Source: Sulfurimonas sp.
GTDB taxonomy: Bacteria; Campylobacterota; Campylobacteria; Campylobacterales; Sulfurimonadaceae
DNA: 64,000 bases
Assembly: GCF_028713515.1 (NCBI RefSeq)
Contig: NZ_JAQTOD010000005.1
Coordinates: forward strand, 36,300 to 100,299
Reading direction: 5' to 3'
How positions within the stretch are numbered: position 1 is the stretch's first letter; the number at the start of each line of letters is the position of its first letter. The notes below the pieces were generated by a model, which was not told the DNA's origin, made no database searches, and was given only the letters and a program-made list of their open reading frames with translations. The translations under genes and the position numbers were made by a program. This document shows positions 28,666-39,163 of this stretch, piece after piece.

Positions 28666-29961
28666 TTAAAAAGAGTGAGCGCCGTGAGCACCTAGCTCTA
28701 GCGTGTAGTTAAGTATTATTTCGTTTATTGTTTTTGCTTCACCGTCAATAAATTTAGAGTCATCTTTGTTATATTGCAGGCGAAATCTTGAGAATTCAAA
28801 CGGTTTGTAGTCCAGTTTTATGCTTGAACGATGAAGGTTATTTACACTATCAGCGGAAAGCTCGGCGTGATTTTTGGTTATATCATCGTATCGAATACCA
28901 GTTGCCCAATTTCCATTAATTTTATAGAGTAGCTCGCTGTAATATCCTGCTTGTTTTTTAGTTGTTATAGCAACATCCATATCTCTTTGTATCCACTCAT
29001 TTTGCCAAATCAGAGAACTTTGGTTGCCAAGTGGGTACTCTAAAGTAAAATCTGCACCATAAATATTTGTTTGTCCAAAGTTTGTGAAGCTATCTGGGAT
29101 AGGATCTCCAAGTCCATCGAGATTTTGAATCTCTGATTTTCCATTCGCATAACTAACCCCTGCTAGAAGTGTCAAATCTTTTATGCTCGTGCTAGTTTTC
29201 AGATATCCAACCGCAGTTGAAGCTGACTCTTTTGCACTAAATCCTTGATTTGGATTACCATTAAAGAGTTCAAACCCTGCCATAAGATAAAATGGTGTTG
29301 GTGCAACCCATTGAAGTTGTGCTCCCTCGCCACCTAAACCATCAAGACCAAAAAGAGTGTTGTTAATCAGCTCTTGATCTTCAAAATTCCACGCATGATG
29401 ATGCTTCTCGTTTGCTCTACCGAATGCACTTTTAAATTTACCGGCTTTAACTCTAAGTCCATAATCCAGAGCGCGAGTAACAAAGTAAGCCTCTTCAACC
29501 TCTAGCGTTCCATCTCCGTGGATATGAAAAATAGCACTTGCATTAAAGTACGGATCAACAGTGGCGCCCATAGCAACTTCCGCGTAGTTAAAGTTAAATC
29601 CATCTTTTGCATTGTTTTGAATCTCCATATCCCCTTCATCTACAAATCCAGGGATTGAAGTCTTTTTTGCATACTGTGTGTTACTTTTGTTTCTGGATGT
29701 GTATCCACCATTTAAGATTAAAGAGATATCTGGAAGTAGAGTAGCAACCGGTACGCTATGCGTCTCTTGTGCCATGCTCTCAAGCGTCTCCTCTTTTTCT
29801 TCGACTACAGGCTTAGTTGCCTCTAATGTTTGAATGCGTTTTTGCATGTTTGATAGCTGTTGTTGTAACTGTGCCATATCTTTTTTAAGCTGCTCGACTT
29901 CATTGTTTTGCGCAAACAGGGCAGTTGCACATACAAGCGAGAGCAATGATTTTTTAATCAT
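28666..29961 (-). CDS. Outer-membrane porin-like protein with N-terminal coiled coil
   Basis: The protein has a signal peptide (MIKKSLLSLVCATALFA), a coiled-coil stretch (VEQLKKDMAQLQQQLSNMQKR) and then a beta-barrel-like domain with alternating aromatic and small residues that ends in an aromatic C-terminal residue (GAHGAHSF). His-rich pieces (ANEKHHHAWNF, GAHGAHSF) suggest metal contact. It is upstream of znuA in the same operon with a 10-base gap, so it is a candidate outer-membrane zinc channel. The barrel strand count cannot be given from reading alone. Confidence 0.78.
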   Translation of the reverse strand: MIKKSLLSLVCATALFAQNNEVEQLKKDMAQLQQQLSNMQKRIQTLEATKPVVEEKEETLESMAQETHSVPVATLLPDISLILNGGYTSRNKSNTQYAKKTSIPGFVDEGDMEIQNNAKDGFNFNYAEVAMGATVDPYFNASAIFHIHGDGTLEVEEAYFVTRALDYGLRVKAGKFKSAFGRANEKHHHAWNFEDQELINNTLFGLDGLGGEGAQLQWVAPTPFYLMAGFELFNGNPNQGFSAKESASTAVGYLKTSTSIKDLTLLAGVSYANGKSEIQNLDGLGDPIPDSFTNFGQTNIYGADFTLEYPLGNQSSLIWQNEWIQRDMDVAITTKKQAGYYSELLYKINGNWATGIRYDDITKNHAELSADSVNNLHRSSIKLDYKPFEFSRFRLQYNKDDSKFIDGEAKTINEIILNYTLELGAHGAHSF

Positions 29962-30016
29962 AGTTTTTCCAATAATATATAATTTTTTTATTGATGATTT
30001 AGAAAATTAGTGTTTA

Positions 30017-30334
30017 TTATTGGAGAGGAGGAGCACGGATGTTTGCATAAGTTAACCGTTTAAAGTTATATTTTTTTGCTATAAAGAAAATCTGAAAAAA
30101 TGGGATAAAAAGCAGAATTACTGGTGGCGCTATTTCAAGATCACCAGCAAAAAAGAACTCTTCTAAAACATAAACGCTACAACTGCTATCGTGCGAGGCA
30201 TGGTATGGATTGTGGATATAGTTGTGGCTTATAAAAAACGCAAACATAACAAATAGAGATATAAGAAATTTAAGCCTAAGCTTTTTTTGCTTTTTATTTA
30301 GGCTAGTAAAAAATCTATTTTCTATTTTTTTCAT
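30017..30334 (-). CDS. Small membrane protein with C-terminal RAPP motif (DUF2946-like), metal operon
   Basis: This short protein of about 105 residues from Met26 of the ORF track has two hydrophobic segments (FLISLFVMFAFFI and ILLFIPFFQIFFI) around a His/Cys-bearing loop (HNYIHNPYHASHDSSC). It ends in NIRAPPLQ; a terminal RAPP is common in small DUF2946-like proteins found beside metal uptake genes. It is followed by the porin and ZnuAB genes, so it is probably part of the same metal-responsive operon. ATG at 30334 is not preceded by a strong ribosome site, so the start is uncertain, and the longer ORF remains possible. Confidence 0.6.
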   Translation of the reverse strand: MKKIENRFFTSLNKKQKKLRLKFLISLFVMFAFFISHNYIHNPYHASHDSSCSVYVLEEFFFAGDLEIAPPVILLFIPFFQIFFIAKKYNFKRLTYANIRAPPLQ

Positions 30335-30505
30335 AATACGAATTGTATCTTTAGCTCTCTTATGAAGAACTTTATATCTGACAGTTACTAAGGAGATGAA
30401 ATAATGCAATTTTAATCAAAAGTTACTCAGTGCTAATCACTACTGTTTTGAACAAATTTTTTGTTGTAACACTTCTCTGATTTCTGTTTTTTAGTAAAAA
30501 AAACA

Positions 30506-32137
30506 CTAAGCATTAAACCGTTTTAGAGTCTCACTCAGTTTTTCAGCTGTAAGCTGTAGATGTTCGGCTGATATACTAATCTCATGGATATTGTTTGTTG
30601 TAGTTTGAATATTTTCAACTATTTCATTCATCTGTGAAGTAATCATTTCTGCACCTTTGCTATCTTTGTCGGCATTATTTGCAAGTGATTGAATAAGTGA
30701 AAAACTCTGGTTAATTATATCAACTGTGACATGAATGGTTTGCTCTAATTTTTGGGAATTATTACTAAGTTTTTTGATATTTTCTGCATTTGCTCCCATC
30801 TCTTCAGCTGCATCATTAATTGATTGAACAATTGTGCTTATGGTTGTATTGCTCTCTATTAAACTATGCTGTGTTCGTTCGGCGAGTTTGCGTACTTCAT
30901 CGGCAACTACGGCAAACCCTCTTCCGTGTTCTCCAGCACGAGCCGCTTCTATGGCAGCATTGAGCGCCAATAGATTGGTTTGATCAGCTATATCGCCAAT
31001 AACAGAGAGGACATCTTTAATTTGTTGCGTTTCTTGTGTGAGATGACGCAAGCGTGCTGAAAACTCTTCTTCTAATATTGCACTCTCTCGCAGAGAGCCA
31101 ATCATTGCTTGAATCTCTAGCTGAGCGAGCTTGAGTGTTTTATTTGCTTCTTCTGCTGTTTTTTGACTCTCTTTTGTAGCTTCTGCTGATTCTTGCATAC
31201 TGGAGCTTATCTCAGAAGCTCTTTTAGTTGCAGTGAGTGCTGTGGTATTATCTTTTTCCATTTGCCCACTGATTGTCTTTGTTGTTTTCAGAAGAAGTAT
31301 TGACACATCGGCGTTAGATAGGGCCGTATTTTTAGCCTCGTTGACCATTTGCTCGGTTGTTTCAATAAATAGATTAATTGAGCGAGAGGCTTCGCTTAAT
31401 TCATCATTACCTATAATAGTTATTCTTCGGCTAAGATCACCTTTGCCTTGGTGAATAGCATCAGAAAAATCTGAAATAGAAGAGATGTTATGAATAGACT
31501 TAAGAATTGTTCGTCCTATAATAGTAACTAATCCTATAACTACTGTGATTATTATAAAGGTAAATATAATAATAGAGGTGGTTAATTTTTCTCCATTATC
31601 GCTGATTGATTTGCGCTTTTGATCATACTCTTTTTGAACATTTCCTACGATGGCATCAAGATCATCAGTTGGTTGTCTGTCGATTCCATTGACGGTCTTG
31701 TCGCCCACCTTGTAGCTGTCTATTGTCGCTTTTTTATATGCCTCTAATCCTTCACGATATTTCTGCCCCATTGTTTTATGTATCTCTAAAAACCTATCAA
31801 TCTGTAGCTGCAGGTCAGGCGTAGAGCTAATTTTTTTAAGAGAGAGCATGAGTTTTTGTACTTTTTCTTCTTCTCTTGTAAATCCACTTAGATATTTATT
31901 TAATTTTTCAGGATTATAGCCGCGAAGAAGAATATTTTTCCATTCTTGAACTTGTATTTTGAATGCTACTTGTGCTGAACGAGCAATATTTACCGATTCT
32001 ATCGCTGATGATGATTGTGCTAAAAGATCTTTTTGCAGTGATGTATAGCCACTAACTGCTACAATTGTAGCAACTGTAATTCCTAAAAATACCGTTAGAT
32101 TGATAATAATTAACCTAATTTTTATTGTGAAATTCAT
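30506..32137 (-). CDS. Methyl-accepting chemotaxis protein
   Basis: This 543-residue chemoreceptor senses a ligand in the periplasm and controls CheA. It has a first transmembrane helix (about 9-31), a four-helix-bundle-like periplasmic domain to about 190 and a second helix (about 191-212). A HAMP domain and the cytoplasmic signalling domain follow, with the strongly conserved tip [20 protein letters not shown] and [19 protein letters not shown]. It is transcribed divergently from the GGDEF-EAL gene across 257 bases. The ligand is unknown. Confidence 0.96.
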   Translation of the reverse strand: MNFTIKIRLIIINLTVFLGITVATIVAVSGYTSLQKDLLAQSSSAIESVNIARSAQVAFKIQVQEWKNILLRGYNPEKLNKYLSGFTREEEKVQKLMLSLKKISSTPDLQLQIDRFLEIHKTMGQKYREGLEAYKKATIDSYKVGDKTVNGIDRQPTDDLDAIVGNVQKEYDQKRKSISDNGEKLTTSIIIFTFIIITVVIGLVTIIGRTILKSIHNISSISDFSDAIHQGKGDLSRRITIIGNDELSEASRSINLFIETTEQMVNEAKNTALSNADVSILLLKTTKTISGQMEKDNTTALTATKRASEISSSMQESAEATKESQKTAEEANKTLKLAQLEIQAMIGSLRESAILEEEFSARLRHLTQETQQIKDVLSVIGDIADQTNLLALNAAIEAARAGEHGRGFAVVADEVRKLAERTQHSLIESNTTISTIVQSINDAAEEMGANAENIKKLSNNSQKLEQTIHVTVDIINQSFSLIQSLANNADKDSKGAEMITSQMNEIVENIQTTTNNIHEISISAEHLQLTAEKLSETLKRFNA

Positions 32138-32394
32138 GAAAACTCCTGTCTGTAAATTGAACCGTCTACATTACCTATTGTGGTTATTTCTACTATAAAA
32201 AATAATAATAGTTATGTTAAAATAAATAACCTTAAAGAAACTAATAAAAATCTTTTGAACATATATATGTGAAAGTTGCTTGCTATCAATCAAGCAGATA
32301 CTGATTTGATATCTCTAAATATTTTGCCTATCTTTATTTTTACCTTACTATAATTGTATAATTATCTCGTTTCTGTAATATTGAGGATTTTTTA
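32138..32394. other. Divergent intergenic region, MCP / GGDEF-EAL
   Basis: This 257-base AT-rich stretch holds two TATAAT boxes for the plus-strand gene (32349-32354 and 32357-32362). No RNA gene, repeat or small ORF is seen. Confidence 0.55.
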
Positions 32395-34812
32395 ATGAAA
32401 AGCAGTACGACCTTAACATTGATTTCAAAGTATACTAAAGCATTTATTCTGTTTTTTTCAATCTTAATTGCCTTGTCTCTTTTTTGGAATATTGGTAATG
32501 TCAAAAAAGAGACTCAGCGACTAGCTGAAATGGAAGCAACCACTAGCTTAAACAAAGATCTTGCATTTCGTCTGTGGGGAACACGGCATGGGGGTGCTTA
32601 TCTTATTGTAGATGAGCAGACGCAGCCTAGTGTTTTTTTGGCACATGTTTCTGAGCGTGATGTTAAAACAACATCAGGTAAAACATTAACTCTCTATAAT
32701 CCCGCAACTATGCTTCGTGAAATCATGAATGATTACTCTAAACTCTATGGAGTTAAAGCCCGTATCACTGCAGAGCTCTATTTGAATCCCGAAAATGCTC
32801 CTGATGCGTGGGAGGCAAAAGCACTTAAAGAGCTCAAGCGAGGAAAAAAAGAGTTTAAAGAGATAACGACTATAGAGGGGAAAGATTATCTGCGCGTTAT
32901 GCAACCAATGTACATGGAGGATGGGTGCTTGAAGTGTCATGCCTGGACGGGAATAAAAGTCGGCGGATTGCGTGGCGCTACTGACATTTCTATCTCTATG
33001 GAGAAATATGAAGCACTCAAACAGCAAAGTATCAACAAGCTTATATTTACTCACACTATTTTATGGCTAATAGGTATTGGAAGCATTTTTTTTCTAGGAC
33101 GCCAACTTAATAAACGCGAACAGAAAATTAAGGAGAATCAGGAGCATTTGCGTATTGTTTATAAAGCACTTGAACAGAGTGCCAATGGTATTTTAGTTGC
33201 AGACCAAAATGGAATAATTCAGTATACTAACGGTGGGTTTGAGAGAATCAGTGGATATATGCGAGATGAGCTAGTCGGGCAATCACTCTATAAGATTAAA
33301 TCAAATCTCAATCCATCTGTGCTGTATGATGATATGTGGTCTAAAATTTCCAATGGACAGACATGGAGAGGAGAGCTGAGAAATAGAAAGAAAGATGGTT
33401 CTGTCTACTGGTGCTATGAAACAATCTCTCCAGTTATTGCTCCTGGTGGTAAAATAACTCACTATATTGGAGTAGTTGAAGATATTGAAAATCGGAAATT
33501 GGCAGAGGAGCATATTAAGCAGTTGATGCAATATGATGCGCTAACAAACCTTCCTAATCGTAACTATTTCCGCGAAAAACTAGATGCACAACTCCTTAAT
33601 GCTTCTGTAGAAAGCAGGATATTTGGTCTTATTTTTCTTGATATTGACCGTTTTAAAATGATCAATGACGCACTAGGTCATCTGATTGGAGATATATTGC
33701 TTCAATCTCTCTCTGAGCGATTTATACATGAGAGTAAAAATGGACTCTTTATTTCTCGTCTTGGTGGCGATGAGTTCGCCATTATAACCCCACTGACAGA
33801 CTCCAAAAAAATCATAGAAAATTATATTGAAAAGATTAAACAAATTATTAGAAAACCATTCTTTATCCAAGAACATGATATTTTTGTGACCGCTAGTATC
33901 GGAGTGACTATCTATCCTCAAGATGGCATAGATGCCGAAATCTTAATTAGATCAGCAGACATGGCAATGTATGGAGCAAAAATAAATGGTAAAAATACCC
34001 ATCTTTTCTTTGAGCCGGTACATGGTGATTTTGCATCAGAGATTTTAGAGATTGAGAGTGGTTTACATAAGGCAATTGAAAATAGTGAGCTTTTTCTCGT
34101 TTATCAGCCGAAATGGGACACCAAAGAGAATAGATTTATAGGTTTGGAGGTATTGGTTCGATGGCAAAGTAAAACGCTAGGTTTTATGAATCCAGCGAAG
34201 TTTATTCATATTGCTGAAGAGACCGATCTTATTGTTATTTTAGGTGAATGGATACTTAGAGAATCACTTGTAGCTATGATGAGACTCTCTTTGGTTGTAG
34301 GGTTTGTACCAAAAATTTCTGTCAACCTCTCTCCGGTACAGTTCAAAAGTGAGGGATTAAACGCAATGGTTAAGGATTCTTTAGAGAAAACCAATTTCCC
34401 TCCTGAGCAACTTGAGCTTGAGATTACCGAAGGAGCACTTGTAAATAATCCAGTTGCTTCGATTGAAAAGATGACTGATTTATGCAATTATGGAGTAAGT
34501 TTTTCAATTGATGATTTTGGAACAGGCTACTCATCAATGTCATATCTTAAAAAATTTCCGGTTTCAACATTGAAAATAGATAAGTCGTTTGTTGATGATA
34601 TCATTGATGATCCACATGATCGAGCAATCATACAGGCGATTGTTACTCTTGCAAAATCATTCAATATTGACACTATTGCCGAAGGAGCTGAAACACGCGA
34701 ACAAGTTGATGCTCTAAATAGTTTGGGGTGTTATAACATACAAGGATACTGGCATAGTAAGCCTTTGGAATATACGGCTCTGTTGGCTTATTTTGAAAAG
34801 ATAAAAGAGTAG
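32395..34812 (+). CDS. Membrane c-di-GMP protein: CxxCH sensor, PAS, GGDEF and EAL domains
   Basis: This 805-residue protein joins opposing c-di-GMP enzymes. An N-terminal membrane helix (about 14-33) and a second one (about 214-236) enclose a periplasmic sensor of DUF3365/Tll0287 look that carries CLKCH at residues 178-182, a c-type heme attachment motif. A PAS domain (about 250-370), a GGDEF domain with intact RLGGDEF and an EAL domain follow. The EAL entry reads EVLVRW, and DDFGTGYSS is present. No RxxD inhibitory site is seen just before GGDEF. Both activities look possible, so it may switch by heme redox or gas binding. Confidence 0.9.
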   Translation: MKSSTTLTLISKYTKAFILFFSILIALSLFWNIGNVKKETQRLAEMEATTSLNKDLAFRLWGTRHGGAYLIVDEQTQPSVFLAHVSERDVKTTSGKTLTLYNPATMLREIMNDYSKLYGVKARITAELYLNPENAPDAWEAKALKELKRGKKEFKEITTIEGKDYLRVMQPMYMEDGCLKCHAWTGIKVGGLRGATDISISMEKYEALKQQSINKLIFTHTILWLIGIGSIFFLGRQLNKREQKIKENQEHLRIVYKALEQSANGILVADQNGIIQYTNGGFERISGYMRDELVGQSLYKIKSNLNPSVLYDDMWSKISNGQTWRGELRNRKKDGSVYWCYETISPVIAPGGKITHYIGVVEDIENRKLAEEHIKQLMQYDALTNLPNRNYFREKLDAQLLNASVESRIFGLIFLDIDRFKMINDALGHLIGDILLQSLSERFIHESKNGLFISRLGGDEFAIITPLTDSKKIIENYIEKIKQIIRKPFFIQEHDIFVTASIGVTIYPQDGIDAEILIRSADMAMYGAKINGKNTHLFFEPVHGDFASEILEIESGLHKAIENSELFLVYQPKWDTKENRFIGLEVLVRWQSKTLGFMNPAKFIHIAEETDLIVILGEWILRESLVAMMRLSLVVGFVPKISVNLSPVQFKSEGLNAMVKDSLEKTNFPPEQLELEITEGALVNNPVASIEKMTDLCNYGVSFSIDDFGTGYSSMSYLKKFPVSTLKIDKSFVDDIIDDPHDRAIIQAIVTLAKSFNIDTIAEGAETREQVDALNSLGCYNIQGYWHSKPLEYTALLAYFEKIKE

Positions 34813-34891
34813 TTTTAGATAGTTTTACTTATATAAATAGTTACAATCTTAGTCTCGCTGTGGTATTATTGCTAAAAAGTAGAGAAAAAAT

Positions 34892-37456
34892 ATGAATAAA
34901 ATTGAAACAATATATTTGAAAGATTATAAAACGCCAGAGTTTAAAATTAGCAATTGTGACTTAGTTTTTGAGCTGTTTGAAGATCATACTTTGGTTACAA
35001 ATATGATGAGCATAACGAAAGAGGACGATAGTTGCCATGATTTGGTTTTGGATAGCTTAGAGCTTGATTTGGTTGATATCTATCTCGATGATGTGAAACT
35101 ACAAAGCCAGAACTATATAATCGCCAAAGATAAACTCATAATTTTAAATATTCCAAAAAAATTCAAACTTATTATTTTAAATAAAATATATCCACACCTA
35201 AACAGCGAGCTTGAGGGACTATATAAATCTGGAGATATTTTTTGTACACAAAATGAACCAGAGGGCTTTAGAAGGATTACTCCATACATTGACCGCCCAG
35301 ATGTAATGGCTGTGTTTAAGACGACCGTTGTGGCTGATAGAGAAAAGTATCCACTACTGCTTAGTAATGGAAATACAGAGACAAATTTTAGACTTAATGA
35401 TGGAAGGCATGGGGTAACTTGGTTTGACCCACATCCAAAGCCATCGTATCTTTTTGCATTAGTGGCTGGGGATTTGGGAGTTACAAAAGATAAGTTTGTA
35501 ACAAAGAGTGGCAAGTTGGTAAGACTAAATATCTACACTGACAAAGGAAACGAATCCAAGTGCAAACATGCTATGAAATCCCTCAAAGAGGCGATGGAGT
35601 GGGATGAGAGAGTTTATGGCAGAGAGTATGATTTGAGTCTCTATAACATAGTTGCGGTTGATAGTTTCAACATGGGTGCTATGGAAAATAAAGGGCTAAA
35701 TATATTTAACTCTAGCTATGTTTTAGCAGATGAAGATAGTGCCACAGATACTGATTTTATGGGCATACAAAGCGTTATTGCTCATGAGTATTTTCACAAC
35801 TGGACTGGGAATAGAATAACATGTAGGGACTGGTTTCAGCTCACTTTAAAAGAGGGTTTAACTGTATTTCGAGACCAATGTTTCTCGGCAGATTTGAACT
35901 CAAAAGAGGTTGTGCGCCTTGATGAAGTAAAATCCCTTAGAGAGAGACAGTTTGTTGAGGATGGCTCGCCTACGGCTCATCCAATTCAACCAGATTCATA
36001 TATGGCGATAAATAACTTCTACACCGCAACCGTTTATGAGAAAGGCGCTGAGGTAATTCGTATGATTCACACTCTTTTGGGGGAAGAGAGATACAGAAAA
36101 GGTATGGATTTGTACTTTGAAACATTTGATGGTCAAGCGGTTAGGACAGATGATTTCTTATGGGCAATGAGCAGTGCCGGCGAGATTGATCTGAGCCAGT
36201 TTAAAAGATGGTATCATCAATCAGGCACACCAACACTTCTTGTGCAAGAGAGTTTTGAAGGTGGGGAGTTTAGGGTAGCTTTAACACAGAGAGTTCCGAA
36301 TGCAGTTGATGGAAGCGAGCAAAAACCATATCTCTTTCCATTAAAAATCGCTCTTTTGGATGAGAACGGCAAAGAGATTCAAGAAAAAACAGTGATAGTT
36401 TCAAAAGATAAAGAGGAGTTTGTTTTTAGCGTTAAAGCAAAACCGATTTTATCGATAAACCGTGATTTTTCAGCACCAATTATAGTCAAGCAAGAGGAGA
36501 ATCACTACTCATTTTTGATGAAGCATGATAAAAATAGTTTTGTAAAGTATGAATCCGCGCAATCTTTTGGTATCCAGACAATAGAGCGTATTATGAGTGG
36601 TGAAGAGATAGATGAAGAGTTTGTAAAATCTTTCGGACATATTTTAGAATCTGGTTTAGATTTATCGTATAAAGCCCTACTGCTAGAGCTTCCAAGCACT
36701 TCCGAAATTATGCAAAGACAAAATGAGATAGATTTTGATGTTATACATAAAGCTAAAGAGAAGTTGCAAAAATATTTAGCAACTACTTTTAAAGATAAGC
36801 TTTTAGAAATTTACAGCGAAAACCATAAACCAGAATCAAAAGTGATTGATGCGAAAAATATTGGGCAAAGAGCTATAAAAAATCGCGTCTTAAACTTATT
36901 GTCCATGTTAAAAAATGATGAAATAGCTATCCTTGCAAAAGAGCAGTACGACTCTTCAGTCACTATGACGGACAGAGTTACGGCACTTAATGTTTTAGAA
37001 AACAGTGCACCAGGATTGGCAAAAATTGCACTTGCGGATTTTCATCATAAATATAAAAACGATTCGTTGGTTATGAACAAATACTTCTCAATTTTTGCAT
37101 CTTCACTTAGAAATGGCACATTAAGTAGAGTGATAAAACTTCAAGAAGATGAGGCATATGATGTGCTTGTACCAAATCTAGTTCGTTCACTTATAGGTTC
37201 ATTCAGCAAAAACTACATACATTTTCATGCAAAAGATGCAAGTGGCTATAAATTTGTAGCAGATAAAATTATTGATATTGATAAAATAAATCCACAAATA
37301 GCTTCTGGGCTTCTGGGCGCATTTAAAATATATGAGAAGCTAAGCCCACTAAATAGGACTTTGATGAGAGAAGAGTTGGAAAGGATTCTTTCTGCTGAAT
37401 CAATTTCAAAAAATGTATATGAGTTAACTAGTAAAATATTAAAAAATAAATTATGA
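34892..37456 (+). CDS. pepN: Aminopeptidase N
   Basis: PepN is a cytoplasmic M1 zinc aminopeptidase that trims peptides from the N-terminus. The 854-residue protein shows the exopeptidase motif MGAMENKGLN, the zinc site HEYFHNW with His298, Glu299 and His302, followed by the third ligand Glu in LKEGLTVFRDQ. The long C-terminal helical domain is complete. Its residue numbering at the zinc site is one off from E. coli PepN, which shows how close the families are. The gene is transcribed separately from sqr, with 72 bases between. Confidence 0.97.
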   Translation: MNKIETIYLKDYKTPEFKISNCDLVFELFEDHTLVTNMMSITKEDDSCHDLVLDSLELDLVDIYLDDVKLQSQNYIIAKDKLIILNIPKKFKLIILNKIYPHLNSELEGLYKSGDIFCTQNEPEGFRRITPYIDRPDVMAVFKTTVVADREKYPLLLSNGNTETNFRLNDGRHGVTWFDPHPKPSYLFALVAGDLGVTKDKFVTKSGKLVRLNIYTDKGNESKCKHAMKSLKEAMEWDERVYGREYDLSLYNIVAVDSFNMGAMENKGLNIFNSSYVLADEDSATDTDFMGIQSVIAHEYFHNWTGNRITCRDWFQLTLKEGLTVFRDQCFSADLNSKEVVRLDEVKSLRERQFVEDGSPTAHPIQPDSYMAINNFYTATVYEKGAEVIRMIHTLLGEERYRKGMDLYFETFDGQAVRTDDFLWAMSSAGEIDLSQFKRWYHQSGTPTLLVQESFEGGEFRVALTQRVPNAVDGSEQKPYLFPLKIALLDENGKEIQEKTVIVSKDKEEFVFSVKAKPILSINRDFSAPIIVKQEENHYSFLMKHDKNSFVKYESAQSFGIQTIERIMSGEEIDEEFVKSFGHILESGLDLSYKALLLELPSTSEIMQRQNEIDFDVIHKAKEKLQKYLATTFKDKLLEIYSENHKPESKVIDAKNIGQRAIKNRVLNLLSMLKNDEIAILAKEQYDSSVTMTDRVTALNVLENSAPGLAKIALADFHHKYKNDSLVMNKYFSIFASSLRNGTLSRVIKLQEDEAYDVLVPNLVRSLIGSFSKNYIHFHAKDASGYKFVADKIIDIDKINPQIASGLLGAFKIYEKLSPLNRTLMREELERILSAESISKNVYELTSKILKNKL

Positions 37457-37528
37457 AGTTATAAAAATTTTATAAGTTTTAAGATATTATTATCACAAAG
37501 TTTTTAACTTTTCAGAAAAGGAATAGAT

Positions 37529-38998
37529 ATGGCAAGATTAGTTGTTCTTGGTGGTGGTGTGTCAGGTCACACTGCTGCTACTTTTGCGGCAAAATGGTTA
37601 GGTTCAGCTCATGAAGTTGTGGTAGTAACACCAAATGCGAAATGGAATTGGATTCCATCGAATATTTGGGTTGGTGTTGGTGAGATGAGTAAAGAGGAAG
37701 TTACATTTGATTTAGCTCCTGTTTATGCAAAAGCTGGGATTATATATCATCAAGCAAAAGCGCTCGGTATTCATCCAGAAGGCAATGAGACAAGCGATAA
37801 GCCTTATGTTGTTGTTGAGTCTACAGAAGCTGGTAAAGTAGGCAAAATTGAGAATATCGAGTATGATTACTTGATTAATGCAACTGGACCAAAGCTTAAC
37901 TTTGCTGCAACTCCAGGTCTTGGTGATGCTAATGGCTTGGGTGAATTTACTGTTTCGGTTTGTACTGCAGATCATGCTGTCCACGCATCTCATGAACTTC
38001 AAAAATGTATAGAGAAGATGAGAAAAGGCGAGAGACAAAAGTTTTTAGTTGGTACGGGTCACGGTATGTGTACTTGTCAAGGTGCTGCATTCGAGTATAT
38101 TTTCAATATTGAACATGAGTTAAATAAAGCTGGTGTTCGTAATATGGCTGACTTAAAGTGGATTTCAAACGAGTCATTTTTAGGCGACTTCGGTGTTGGT
38201 GGACTACATATGAACACTATGGGATTTGCTGTTAGTTCAAAAATATTCGCTGAGTCCCTTTATACGGAGAGAAATATTGATTGGGTAATCGGCGCTCATG
38301 TTAATAAAGTAGAAGCTGGTAAAGCACACTACGAGCTTCTTGATGGCACTATGGGCGAAGAGAGTTTTGACTTTGCAATGCTTATCCCTCCTTTTGCTGG
38401 TGTTGGCTTAAAAGCAATCAGTAAGACTGGTGAAGATATAACTACAACAGTTTTTGCTCCAAACGGATTTATGAAAGTTGATGCAAACTATAATGCTGGC
38501 AGTTATGAGAATTGGAAAGCATCTGACTGGCCAAAAACATACCAAAATCCAACTTACAAAAATATGTTTGCTTGTGGAATTGCATTTGCACCACCACATC
38601 CAATCTCTAAACCAATGAGTTCACCAAACGGAACTCCGATTACTCCAACTCCTCCAAGAACTGGTATGCCATCGGGAATTATGGGTAAAGTTGTTGCGCA
38701 AAGCGTTTGCGATAGAATCTTACATGGTGCAGATGCACCACTTCATGAAGCTTCAATGGCTCACATGGGTGCTGCTTGTGTTGCATCTGCAGGTAAAGGT
38801 CTTTTCACTGGTACTGCTGCTGCGATGACAATATATCCTGTTGTTCCAGATTTTGAAAAATATCCAGGAACTGGTCGTGACTTAGATTATACTTTTGGTG
38901 AAATCGGTCTTGCTGGTCACTGGATTAAGCATATTCTTCATCATCTATTTATCTGGAAAGCTAAGCTTAAGCCAGGCTGGACATTAATTCCAGAATAA
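37529..38998 (+). CDS. sqr: Sulfide:quinone oxidoreductase
   Basis: SQR oxidises sulfide and passes electrons to the quinone pool at the membrane, central to sulfur lithotrophy. The 489-residue flavoprotein begins VVLGGGVSGHTAATFAAKWLG, the FAD-binding motif. Cys residues are well placed for the sulfide-oxidising pair and polysulfide handling (HGMCTCQG and FACGIAFAPPHP). The C-terminal amphipathic segment (HWIKHILHHLFIWKAKLKP) fits membrane attachment. The exact SQR type (I to VI) is not certain. Repeat copy B follows, then an unlisted small gene. Confidence 0.93.
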   Translation: MARLVVLGGGVSGHTAATFAAKWLGSAHEVVVVTPNAKWNWIPSNIWVGVGEMSKEEVTFDLAPVYAKAGIIYHQAKALGIHPEGNETSDKPYVVVESTEAGKVGKIENIEYDYLINATGPKLNFAATPGLGDANGLGEFTVSVCTADHAVHASHELQKCIEKMRKGERQKFLVGTGHGMCTCQGAAFEYIFNIEHELNKAGVRNMADLKWISNESFLGDFGVGGLHMNTMGFAVSSKIFAESLYTERNIDWVIGAHVNKVEAGKAHYELLDGTMGEESFDFAMLIPPFAGVGLKAISKTGEDITTTVFAPNGFMKVDANYNAGSYENWKASDWPKTYQNPTYKNMFACGIAFAPPHPISKPMSSPNGTPITPTPPRTGMPSGIMGKVVAQSVCDRILHGADAPLHEASMAHMGAACVASAGKGLFTGTAAAMTIYPVVPDFEKYPGTGRDLDYTFGEIGLAGHWIKHILHHLFIWKAKLKPGWTLIPE

Positions 38999-39043
38999 GT
39001 TCGTTTTAGGGAGTGATTATAAAAAAGTGTAAGGCATTCTCTG

Positions 39044-39129
39044 ATTCTCGAAAAACTAGTTTTTCGTAGCTTTAGGGGATTGGGAAGGACGAGGGGTTTC
39101 TCCCACTAAAACGAACCTGTTCGTTTTAG
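39044..39129 (+). repeat. Intergenic structured repeat, copy B (86 nt)
   Basis: This copy aligns with copy A with no gaps over 86 nt (66 identities by hand). It contains the perfect palindrome CGAAAAACTAGTTTTTCG, then GCTTTAGGGG, and a perfect 11-bp hairpin CTAAAACGAAC/GTTCGTTTTAG. GTTCGTTTTAG occurs again at 38999-39009 next to the sqr stop, so the segment is bounded by 11-base direct repeats. Confidence 0.75.
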
Positions 39130-39163
39130 TTTTTAATAATAAAAAAAACATAAAGGAAACATC

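Noticed and set aside
38999-39129. Insertion element bounded by GTTCGTTTTAG direct repeats
   Set aside because: The 11-base copies flank repeat B, but copy A lacks such flanks and no coding capacity exists; I treat it as part of the structured repeat.
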